Origin: a sulfur-oxidizing endosymbiont of Gigantopelta aegis
GTDB taxonomy: Bacteria; Pseudomonadota; Gammaproteobacteria; GRL18
DNA: 64,000 bases
Direction: 5' to 3'
NCBI RefSeq assembly: GCF_016097415.1
Contig: NZ_JAEHGE010000001.1
Location: forward strand, 2,281,157-2,345,156
The notes beneath the pieces are model-generated. The model ran no database searches and was not told the origin of the DNA. It was given only the letters and a program-made list of their open reading frames with translations. Both the position numbers and the translations under genes were made by a program. Below, piece after piece: positions 45,842-57,252 of the stretch; the stretch's first letter is position 1; each line of letters starts with the position of its first letter.

Positions 45842-48800
45842 GTCGCGCCTTCACGGGCGCGTGGATTGAAACCCGATTTTCCTTTTTTAAATGGCATTTT
45901 TTTAGTGTCGCGCCTTCACGGGCGCGTGGATTGAAACATCTTCGATAACTGTTTGTAATGTTCTTTTCATGTGTCGCGCCTTCACGGGCGCGTGGATTGA
46001 AACTCTTGCAATATCAAATTTTCCAGAGGTTGCATTATAGTGTCGCGCCTTCACGGGCGCGTGGATTGAAAACATCGTTATACATTTGAAATGACATTGC
46101 TATTAGTGTCGCGCCTTCACGGGCGCGTGGATTGAAACACATTCTGGCAAAAAACACAATCGATGAAATTGTTGTCGCGCCTTCACGGGCGCGTGGATTG
46201 AAACAATAAGCGTATTATTAGACTTGTTGTAAAACAATTGTCGCGCCTTCACGGGCGCGTGGATTGAAACTTGAAATAACGCCCGCAAATACCTCAAAAA
46301 TGATGTCGCGCCTTCACGGGCGCGTGGATTGAAACAAGGCACAACGAGCCTCAAGGTATATTATATCAATGTCGCGCCTTCACGGGCGCGTGGATTGAAA
46401 CTTCTTAAAGGCGAAGATTTAGGTTTCGGCGTTGGTGTCGCGCCTTCACGGGCGCGTGGATTGAAACTAATACGGATATCTCCCCGCTCCCAAAAATTAT
46501 TGTCGCGCCTTCACGGGCGCGTGGATTGAAAAACAACATGAACGGGGCAATTGTTGATCTGTTCTCTAATGTCGCGCCTTCACGGGCGCGTGGATTGAAA
46601 CATTAAATTTTGTAAATTCAGCAATAGATTGTGTCTGTCGCGCCTTCACGGGCGCGTGGATTGAAACACTAAATCCCGCCAACGATCCTAAAATCTCATT
46701 TTGTCGCGCCTTCACGGGCGCGTGGATTGAAACATAAAAAATCTGTATCAATCATTAATACAGACTGTGTCGCGCCTTCACGGGCGCGTGGATTGAAACA
46801 TTACGTCGATTTGCGAGTGCTGTGATATTATCAATGTCGCGCCTTCACGGGCGCGTGGATTGAAACAAGGGAAAAAATTAGTTAATCTTTATCAAGCACC
46901 AATGTCGCGCCTTCACGGGCGCGTGGATTGAAACAGAACAAGAAATAGAACATTATTTGCAAACAGAGGTCGCGCCTTCACGGGCGCGTGGATTGAAACT
47001 CAAGTCGAACGTCGATTTTTTGATTTATGGAACTGTCGCGCCTTCACGGGCGCGTGGATTGAAACTTAAATTCACCTAACGTTATCGTTCCGCTATTTTG
47101 TCGCGCCTTCACGGGCGCGTGGATTGAAACGAGACGATAAACGGTCACATCCCACGCATCAGGGATGTCGCGCCTTCACGGGCGCGTGGATTGAAACCGG
47201 ACCGGGCAAGAAGTGCATGGAAATCGGAAATGTCGCGCCTTCACGGGCGCGTGGATTGAAACCCGAATTGACAGTAACGACTGCACCTAAAGTTTTTGTC
47301 GCGCCTTCACGGGCGCGTGGATTGAAACAACAATTCGGCAATACGTTTTTCTTCATTTTCTGGTCGCGCCTTCACGGGCGCGTGGATTGAAACTGGAGAT
47401 ATAAAAATGATAGAACAAAAAAAATCATGTCGCGCCTTCACGGGCGCGTGGATTGAAACTATTGTTTTTAATAATGACTCTAATCGTATCAATTTGTCGC
47501 GCCTTCACGGGCGCGTGGATTGAAACGAGTGAAAATGGGGCAAGTCAAAAAAACATTAGTGTCGCGCCTTCACGGGCGCGTGGATTGAAACAATTACGCG
47601 CTGATTTATCAGACTTATATCAAACGTCGCGCCTTCACGGGCGCGTGGATTGAAACAAATTAAGTGAGCCCCGAGGGGATATAAAAATTGTGTCGCGCCT
47701 TCACGGGCGCGTGGATTGAAAACACCTGCTAAACCCCGCAATAATTTTCTAAAATTATTGTCGCGCCTTCACGGGCGCGTGGATTGAAACTGATCACAAT
47801 CTTGCCAATAATGTAAAAGTTACAAGTCGCGCCTTCACGGGCGCGTGGATTGAAACAAATAACAATTAATTCCGCCATCGCCAATAGTATTGTCGCGCCT
47901 TCACGGGCGCGTGGATTGAAACATCAGTCAAATTGACGGGTTTGTATTTTTTAAAATTGTCGCGCCTTCACGGGCGCGTGGATTGAAACTGTTGTTATAT
48001 CTGGTCATCATGTTGATCCATCTTGTCGCGCCTTCACGGGCGCGTGGATTGAAACCATGCACTTCTTGCCCGGGAAGGAAGCCCATTGGTGTCGCGCCTT
48101 CACGGGCGCGTGGATTGAAACACCACTCCCGCCACGTAGTAAATGGCCTGAAAGATGTCGCGCCTTCACGGGCGCGTGGATTGAAACAACTCAACAAATA
48201 AAAAAGAAATAGATAATATCGTCGCGCCTTCACGGGCGCGTGGATTGAAACAATTAATCAATGATATTGATTATGATTTTTTATATGTCGCGCCTTCACG
48301 GGCGCGTGGATTGAAACAAGAAATTATTACTTTTTTCAGGCAAACAACTCAGTGTCGCGCCTTCACGGGCGCGTGGATTGAAACTTTTGGGTGAGCGTAG
48401 CGAGGGGCAAAGCCCCTTGTCGCGCCTTCACGGGCGCGTGGATTGAAACACCACTTCCTCCGCGTAGCAAATGACCTGAAAGAGTCGCGCCTTCACGGGC
48501 GCGTGGATTGAAACAACTATTTGATAGGGATCATTTTTCAATCGATAAGTCGCGCCTTCACGGGCGCGTGGATTGAAACCCAATACCTTTGCTTTCCTAA
48601 ATGTTTTCTACAAGTCGCGCCTTCACGGGCGCGTGGATTGAAACAGAAGATTTAGCGACAAAATTTAGTACTGTTAAGTCGCGCCTTCACGGGCGCGTGG
48701 ATTGAAACAAAAAATGATATTGATAAATTTATAGAAAAAATGTCGCGCCTTCACGGGCGCGTGGATTGAAACCGAAATTGTTTGTGCTCTTGATTTTAAT

Positions 48801-51732
48801 TTTTTTGTCGCGCCTTCACGGGCGCGTGGATTGAAACCTTTTCCGGTTTTTACTTCAATAAAAAAATACGGTCGCGCCTTCACGGGCGCGTGGATTGAAA
48901 CTGTTGTTGTATCCGGTCATCATGTTGATCCATCGTCGCGCCTTCACGGGCGCGTGGATTGAAACCATGCCCCATTGATCCGGGATGCCCAATTAATAAG
49001 TCGCGCCTTCACGGGCGCGTGGATTGAAACCTCCATCGCCAATAGTATAAGCGACAAATTCCCCGTCGCGCCTTCACGGGCGCGTGGATTGAAACAGTCA
49101 TTTCTCCTTTGTTCGCATATGAAATGGGATGTCGCGCCTTCACGGGCGCGTGGATTGAAACAGTGATATCATTAATAAAACTATTAAATTCATTAATGTC
49201 GCGCCTTCACGGGCGCGTGGATTGAAACTTTGCTGATGAAACCGACGTTGGCATCAATATCGAGTCGCGCCTTCACGGGCGCGTGGATTGAAACTTGAAA
49301 TAACGCCCGCAAATACTTCAAAGAATGGTCGCGCCTTCACGGGCGCGTGGATTGAAACATATCCAGATCAGGTTCATATCCAGATCTAGGTTCGTCGCGC
49401 CTTCACGGGCGCGTGGATTGAAACCAGCGCTGCAGTGTAAACTCGATAATTGCTTCTTGTCGCGCCTTCACGGGCGCGTGGATTGAAACAACTCAACAAA
49501 TAAAAAAGAAATAGATAATATCGAGTCGCGCCTTCACGGGCGCGTGGATTGAAACATTTTTAAATTATGTTGATACAGCGAGCCAAGCGCGTCGCGCCTT
49601 CACGGGCGCGTGGATTGAAACGTCCCATTCCGCCGCAGTTAATGTACTGCTCGTCGTCGCGCCTTCACGGGCGCGTGGATTGAAACAGTGGGGTGAGGGA
49701 ACTGGAACTAGGTCGGAAGTGTCGCGCCTTCACGGGCGCGTGGATTGAAACCTATCTTTTTTGACTTAAATATAAGTCAAGATCGTCGCGCCTTCACGGG
49801 CGCGTGGATTGAAACCGGGCACAGAAAATGGAAAAGTTTTTAATATTGTGTCGCGCCTTCACGGGCGCGTGGATTGAAACGGGAAATTGAACTTGAGACG
49901 GACGCCCTTTGGGGTCGCGCCTTCACGGGCGCGTGGATTGAAACACTTTGCGCAAACGATTCTGCAGAATCATTTCATTGTCGCGCCTTCACGGGCGCGT
50001 GGATTGAAACTGGCTAATAATACAATCGATGAAATTGTATTATTAGTCGCGCCTTCACGGGCGCGTGGATTGAAACATTATTTTTAATAATGACTCTGAT
50101 CGTATCAATTGTCGCGCCTTCACGGGCGCGTGGATTGAAACTAACTGCAAGATACGTCCCGAAAAATGATTTACCTGTCGCGCCTTCACGGGCGCGTGGA
50201 TTGAAACTGGAACTGCAAACGCTTATGTTTTGACAAAAATGTCGCGCCTTCACGGGCGCGTGGATTGAAACAATATCGTTAATATCTTTGACTGCAAACC
50301 CGATGTCGCGCCTTCACGGGCGCGTGGATTGAAACCGATGTAAAATCCAGGGATATATTTATCATTTTGTCGCGCCTTCACGGGCGCGTGGATTGAAACA
50401 CCATCGCTGGCAAGTTTTTCCGTCGATATAAGTCGCGCCTTCACGGGCGCGTGGATTGAAACATACATTTTTTGATAAATTGTACAAAATTCAATACGTC
50501 GCGCCTTCACGGGCGCGTGGATTGAAACTATTATCAAGTAATTGATCCAAGTTCTGTGCCGTGTCGCGCCTTCACGGGCGCGTGGATTGAAACCATATTG
50601 AACGCTGAATCCATGAGCATATCTTGGTCGCGCCTTCACGGGCGCGTGGATTGAAACACTAATAGATAAAAAAGAAGGCAGTGAAGTAGTAAAGGTCGCG
50701 CCTTCACGGGCGCGTGGATTGAAACATATTGAATACAAAACAGTTCACAAGGTATTTTGCGTCGCGCCTTCACGGGCGCGTGGATTGAAAAACACAGATT
50801 TGTTCTGCAATAATAATTTTCTTATCGTCGCGCCTTCACGGGCGCGTATTGAAACTGATCGCACAGGCTGGGTATGGACACTCACACAAAAAGGTCGCGC
50901 CTTCACGGGCGCGTGGATTGAAACTAAAAAAATCATAGAACAAGTAGTTGCACACTGTCGCGCCTTCACGGGCGCGTGGATTGAAACTTGGCAATCGATA
51001 ATGGACAAAGATTAGAAAATATGTCGCGCCTTCACGGGCGCGTGGATTGAAACAATTACGCACTGATTTATCAGACTTATATCAAACGTCGCGCCTTCAC
51101 GGGCGCGTGGATTGAAACCAACTTGGTTGGGGGCTTTATCATTCAGTGGGGTCGCGCCTTCACGGGCGCGTGGATTGAAACAAAATCAGTACGTTCGTGA
51201 TCAACTTCTTTACAGGTCGCGCCTTCACGGGCGCGTGGATTGAAACAATTTTAAATCATGTATTTTAGTCCATGATTGTGGTCGCGCCTTCACGGGCGCG
51301 TGGATTGAAACAGATCTTAAAAATACATTAAATAAAATCAAAAAAACGTCGCGCCTTCACGGGCGCGTGGATTGAAACTTGAAATAACGCCCGCAAATAC
51401 TTCAAAAAATGAGTCGCGCCTTCACGGGCGCGTGGATTGAAACATCTGCAAATACAATTCTAGCGACCACGGCAAACGTCGCGCCTTCACGGGCGCGTGG
51501 ATTGAAACAACAATTCAGCAATACGTTTTTCTTCATTTTCTGTGTCGCGCCTTCACGGGCGCGTGGATTGAAACCTCCATCCCCAATAGTATAAGCGACA
51601 AATTCCCCGTCGCGCCTTCACGGGCGCGTGGATTGAAACATAACACTTGTACTGCAATCACTACAAAAATCAACGTCGCGCCTTCACGGGCGCGTGGATT
51701 GAAACAATATGAACGGGGCAATTGTTGATCTG
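45842..51732 (+). CRISPR. Type I-C CRISPR array, block 1 (leader-proximal, about 90 repeats)
   Basis: 31-nt repeat starting GTCGCGCCTTC and ending GGATTGAAAC, with an internal hairpin (CGCGCC / GGCGCG) suitable for Cas5c cleavage. Spacers are about 33-38 nt. About 90 repeats by hand count, the last starting at 51675; its spacer is interrupted by IS-C copy II at 51733. Variants: four repeats with a longer A-run before the final C (46042, 46502, 47692, 50761) and one lacking GG (50827). Apparent proteins here with SIHAPVKAR, FNPRAREGAT or VAPSRARGLK are translated repeats. Confidence 0.98.
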
Positions 51733-53247
51733 TGATGTGTCAACACTTTTCCGGACAGTTTTCTAAATATTTTTTGGCTGTTTCAAGTGATTTTTGTCAT
51801 TTTGTATTTCCTATCATTTTAGTTTCTCATGTTAACTTTAAACAGATGAAGAGAAAGGGCTTTTGCCCTCTGGAACGATAGAGCCGTTCCATTCACCCAA
51901 GGTATTTTCACAACGGTAATGATCCTGTTACAATATCTTCACGGCACAGGCTGAGGAGCCGATGGCCGTCAACGGTAATGGGCGGCATTTATGTCGCCTT
52001 TACCCCTCTTCAATCAATCGATTTAAGCTATTTCCTGCTGTATTTCATAATCGACTGGTGACAAATAATCATTAGCCGAATGAAGTCGCTCCCGATTATA
52101 AAATACCTCAATATATTCAAATATTGCCTGCTTTGCTTCTACTCTGGTTTTGAATCGACAATGGTGCGTCAATTCAGTTTTCAAACTATGAAAGAAGCTC
52201 TCTGATACAGCATTGTCCCAGCAATTTCCTTTGCGGCTCATAGACTGAATTATGTTATGATCCGACAATATTTTTCTATGACTATCAGAGGCATATTGGC
52301 TACCTCGGTCAGTATGCCAAAGCAATCCATCCATTGGTTTACGCTTCCATATGGCCATCAGTAAAGCATCATTGACTAGCTTGGCTTTCATTCGCTCATC
52401 CATCGACCAGCCAACAATTTGCCTAGAGAATAAGTCAATGACAACCGCTAAATATAACCAGCCTTCCTTGGTGGCAATATAGGTAATATCACCCACATAG
52501 TAGCGATCAGGTTGAGAGACAGTAAACTCTCTTTCCAGTAAATTTGGAGATATACGCTTATTATGCTTGGAATTAGTCGTCGCTTTAAAGCGTCTCTTCG
52601 TTTTACAAAACAAACCGGCTTTTTTCATTAATCGACCAATTCTCCGGCGGCTTATATGAACGCCTTTTTCAGCCAGTTTTCTTTTAAGACGACGGGTTCC
52701 ATAAGTCTTGCGACTGTCTTCAAACAGTTTTTTTAGCTGCTCAGTAAGCGCTTCATTTTCTTTCTCTCTATCCGTTTTAGGAGAGCTAACCCAATCATAA
52801 TAGCAACTACGGAAACATCCATAAAACGGCACAGAATCGTTACCGGGTACTTTAGCCTGATCAGTTATCCATGCGTACTTCACAAAGTTTCCCTTGCAAA
52901 GTACGCTGTGGCCTTTTTAATAAATCACGCTCCTGAATCACTTTTGCCAATTCTTTTTTCAGACGTTTTACTTCATCATAAATGTGTTCATCACTTCTAT
53001 TGGCTACCGTCTTCACCGGTTTGGAATATTTACTGATCCAGGTATGTAGAGTATTTACATTAACACCTAGCTCCCTGGCAGTCTGAGAAACAGGTTGATC
53101 CGTCTCATTAGCTAATTTGACAGCTGATTCTTTAAATTCTGATGTATAGCTTTTATTCGGTTTTTTGTTTGATCATTCATTTTAGGTCACACTTTTTATC
53201 TTTTAGTTATTTTTAAGTTGTGTGTCCGGTTAAGTATAGCCACATTA
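51733..53247 (-). mobile_element. IS-C (IS3 family), copy II, inside a CRISPR spacer
   Basis: 1515 bp with complete ends and a 3-bp target duplication CTG (51730-51732, 53248-53250). OrfB (52883-52023, 286 residues) is nearly complete: [31 protein letters not shown]. Two compensating indels alter its N-terminus. OrfA is broken by a short T-run near 53163. About 285 bp of non-coding DNA lies between the OrfB stop and the element end, unusually long for IS3. Confidence 0.93.
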
Positions 53248-53578
53248 CTGGTCTCTAAGTCGCGCCTTCACGGGCGCGTGGATTGAAACTCGGGCTTGTC
53301 TACCTTGTCTGCTTTGCAGGCCAAGTCGCGCCTTCACGGGCGCGTGGATTAAAACATTGTTTTTTGCTCTTTTTATATTGCGCTATTGCGTCGCGCCTTC
53401 ACGGGCGCGTGGATTGAAACATTATATTGTCACAAAAACCCAAGATCGCCCGCGTCGCGCCTTCACGGGCGCGTGGATTGAAACACAAAAAATCTCATTA
53501 GAGTGCTAAACGATAATGGGTCGCGCCTTCACGGGCGCGTGGATTGAAACAAATTTGAAACATTTGAAAAATGGTGAG
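53248..53578 (+). CRISPR. Type I-C CRISPR array, block 2 (5 repeats)
   Basis: Repeats at 53259, 53325, 53390, 53454 and 53520, same orientation as block 1. The 53325 repeat ends GGATTAAAAC. The block starts with the rest of the spacer split by copy II and ends inside a spacer taken by copy III. Confidence 0.97.
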
Positions 53579-54970
53579 TAATGTGGCTATACTTAACCGG
53601 ACACACAACTTAAAATAACTAAAAGATAAAAAGTGTGACCTAAAATGAATGATCAAACAAAAAACCGAATAAAAGCTATACATCAGAATTTAAAGAATCA
53701 GCTGTCAAATTAGCTAATGAGACGGATCAACCCGTTTCTCAGACTGCCAGGGAGCTAGGTGTTAATGTAAATACTCTACATACCTGGATCAGTAAATATT
53801 CCAAACCGGTGAAGACGGTAGCCAATAGAAGTGATGAACACATTTATGATGAAGTAAAACGTCCAAAAGTGATTCAGGAGCGTGATTTATTAAAAAGGCC
53901 ACAGCGTACTTTGCAAGGGAAACTTTGTGAAGTACGCATGGATAACTGATCAGGCTAAAGATTACCCGGTAACGATTCTGTGCCGTTTTATGGATGTTTC
54001 CCGTAGTTGCTATTATGATTGGGTTAGCTCTCCTAAAACGGATAGAGAGAAAGAAAATGAAGCGCTTACTGAGCAGCTAAAAAACTGTTTGAAGACAGTC
54101 GCAAGACTTATGGAACCCGTCGTCTTAAAAGAAAACTGGCTGAAAAAGGCGTTCATATAAGCCGCCGGAGAATTGGTCGATTAATGAAAAAAGCCGGTTT
54201 GTTTTGTAAAACGAAGAGACGCTTTAAAGCGACGACTAATTCCAAGCATAATAAGCGTATATCTCCAAATTTACTGGAAAGAGAGTTTACTGTCTCTCAA
54301 CCTGATCGCTACTATGTGGGTGATATTACCTATATTGCCACCAAGGAAGGCTGGTTATATTTAGCGGTTGTCATTGACTTATTCTCTAGGCAAATTGTTG
54401 GCTGGTCGATGGATGAGCGAATGAAAGCCAAGCTAGTCAATGATGCTTTACTGATGGCCATATGGAAGCGTAAACCAATGGATGGATTGCTTTGGCATAC
54501 TGACCGAGGTAGCCAATATGCCTCTGATAGTCATAGAAAAATATTGTCGGATCATAACATAATTCAGTCTATGAGCCGCAAAGGAAATTGCTGGGACAAT
54601 GCTGTATCAGAGAGCTTCTTTCATAGTTTGAAAACTGAATTGACGCACCATTGTCGATTCAAAACCAGAGTAGAAGCAAAGCAGGCAATATTTGAATATA
54701 TTGAGGTATTTTATAATCGGGAGCGACTTCATTCGGCTAATGATTATTTGTCACCAGTCGATTATGAAATACAGCAGGAAATAGCTTAAATCGATTGATT
54801 GAAGAGGGGTAAAAGGCGACATAAATGCCGCCCATTACCGTTGACGGCCATCGGCTCCTCAGCCTGTGCCGTGAAGATATTGTAACAGGATCATTACCGT
54901 TGTGAAAATACCTTGGGTGAATGGAACGGCTCTATCGTTCCAGAGGGCAAAGCCCTTTCTTGACACATCA
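53579..54970 (+). mobile_element. IS-C (IS3 family), copy III, inside a CRISPR spacer
   Basis: Opposite orientation to copies II, IV and V. 1392 bp; about 120 bp near the right end are deleted (AGCCCTTTCT joins directly to TGACACATCA). Flanking triplets GAG/GGG differ at one base; removing one restores a 35-nt spacer. OrfA and OrfB are both frameshifted; the OrfB core (54184-54789) retains all DDE residues. Confidence 0.9.
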
Positions 54971-55738
54971 GGGAGATCATGTCGCGCCTTCACGGGCGCG
55001 TGGATTGAAACCTTTTCTTGCCTTGCCTGCGTTGCTTATTTGTGTCGCGCCTTCACGGGCGCGTGGATTGAAACCTGCATTTTAGCAGCAAAGTTTAACA
55101 TGTTATGGTCGCGCCTTCACGGGCGCGTGGATTGAAACGTCGATGACTTTTTAATGCGAGCTCATGTTTGTCGTCGCGCCTTCACGGGCGCGTGGATTGA
55201 AACAATAGTAATACACCAAACAGAATTTTAGATCAGTCGCGCCTTCACGGGCGCGTGGATTGAAACATCAAAATTTCTTCAAACACTAACACTTTTTAGT
55301 CGCGCCTTCACGGGCGCGTGGATTGAAACATACTGCATTGTATTAATCATTAGATTCAGCGGTCGCGCCTTCACGGGCGCGTGGATTGAAACTCTACTAA
55401 AAGTGGTCGGATCAAATACACTCCATGTCGCGCCTTCACGGGCGCGTGGATTGAAACCATTTTCATATTTTGATCGCAAATGGCAATAGCAGTCGCGCCT
55501 TCACGGGCGCGTGGATTGAAACTACCGCCAATCGCGAAGATATTGTCTCATTAAAATGTCGCGCCTTCACGGGCGCGTGGATTGAAACCATTATCTAAAA
55601 TCCGACCTGAATTGCTCGGGGCGTCGCGCCTTCACGGGCGCGTGGATTGAAACAATAATTGACCCCCGACCGAAAAGGGTTTGTTTTGTCGCGCCTTCAC
55701 GGGCGCGTGGATTGAAACTCTTGTTGTTTTTGCCATTG
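54971..55738 (+). CRISPR. Type I-C CRISPR array, block 3 (about 12 repeats)
   Basis: Repeats from 54981 to 55688, all canonical and in the same orientation. The last spacer (TCTTGTTGTTTTTGCCATTG) is split by IS-C copy IV. Confidence 0.97.
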
Positions 55739-57252
55739 TGATGTGTCAACACTTTTCCGGACAGTTTTCTAAATATTTTTTGGCTGTTTCAAGTGATTTT
55801 TGTCATTTTGTATTTCCTATCATTTTAGTTTCTCATGTTAACTTTAAACGATGAAGAGAAAGGGCTTTGCCCTCTGGAACGATAGAGCCGTTCCATTCAC
55901 CCAAGGTATTTTCACAACGGTAATGATCCTGTTACAATATCTTCACGGCACAGGCTGAGGAGCCGATGGCCGTCAACGGTAATGGGCGGCATTTATGTCG
56001 CCTTTACCCCTCTTCAATCAATCGATTTAAGCTATTTCCTGCTGTATTTCATAATCGACTGGTGACAAATAATCATTAGCCGAATGAAGTCGCTCCCGAT
56101 TATAAAATACCTCAATATATTCAAATATTGCCTGCTTTGCTTCTACTCTGGTTTTGAATCGACAATGGTGCGTCAATTCAGTTTTCAAACTATGAAAGAA
56201 GCTCTCTGATACAGCATTGTCCCAGCAATTTCCTTTGCGGCTCATAGACTGAATTATGTTATGATCCGACAATATTTTTCTATGACTATCAGAGGCATAT
56301 TGGCTACCTCGGTCAGTATGCCAAAGCAATCCATCCATTGGTTTACGCTCATCCATATGGCCATCAGTAAAGCATCATTGACTAGCTTGGCTTTCATTCG
56401 CTCATCCATCGACCAGCCAACAATTTGCCTAGAGAATAAGTCAATGACAACCGCTAAATATAACCAGCCTTCCTTGGTGGCAATATAGGTAATATCACCC
56501 ACATAGTAGCGATCAGGTTGAGAGACAGTAAACTCTCTTTCCAGTAAATTTGGAGATATACGCTTATTATGCTTGGAATTAGTCGTCGCTTTAAAGCGTC
56601 TCTTCGTTTTACAAAACAAACCGGCTTTTTTCATTAATCGACCAATTCTCCGGCGGCTTATATGAACGCCTTTTTCAGCCAGTTTTCTTTTTAAGACGAC
56701 GGGTTCCATAAGTCTTGCGACTGTCTTCAAACAGTTTTTTAGCTGCTCAGTAAGCGCTTCATTTTCTTTCTCTCTATCCGTTTTAGGAGAGCTAACCCAA
56801 TCATAATAGCAACTACGGAAACATCCATAAAACGGCACAGAATCGTTACCGTAATCTTTAGCCTGATCAGTTATCCATGCGTACTTCACAAAGTTTCCCT
56901 TGCAAAGTACGCTGTGGCCTTTTTAATAAATCACGCTCCTGAATCACTTTTGCCAATTCTTTTTCAGACGTTTTACTTCATCATAAATGTGTTCATCACT
57001 TCTATTGGCTACCGTCTTCACCGGTTTGGAATATTTACTGATCCAGGTATGTAGAGTATTTACATTAACACCTAGCTCCCTGGCAGTCTGAGAAACGGGT
57101 TGATCCGTCTCATTAGCTAATTTGACAGCTGATTCTTTAAATTCTGATGTATAGCTTTTATTCGGTTTTTTTGTTTGATCATTCATTTTAGGTCACACTT
57201 TTTATCTTTTAGTTATTTTAAGTTGTGTGTCCGGTTAAGTATAGCCACATTA
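55739..57252 (-). mobile_element. IS-C (IS3 family), copy IV, inside a CRISPR spacer
   Basis: 1514 bp, complete ends, perfect 3-bp duplication TTG (55736-55738, 57253-57255); excision would restore a 35-nt spacer. OrfA (MNDQTKKPNKSYTSEFKESA...) is frameshifted after 78 residues. OrfB is split near 56350 by a small insertion. DDE residues are readable. Confidence 0.93.

Noticed and set aside
46042-50791. Four repeats appearing to end in A instead of C, which could have meant a PAM-derived last base
   Set aside because: In all four the A-run is followed by C, so a longer A-run (A4 or A5) explains them better than a C-to-A change; slippage or sequencing error is simpler.
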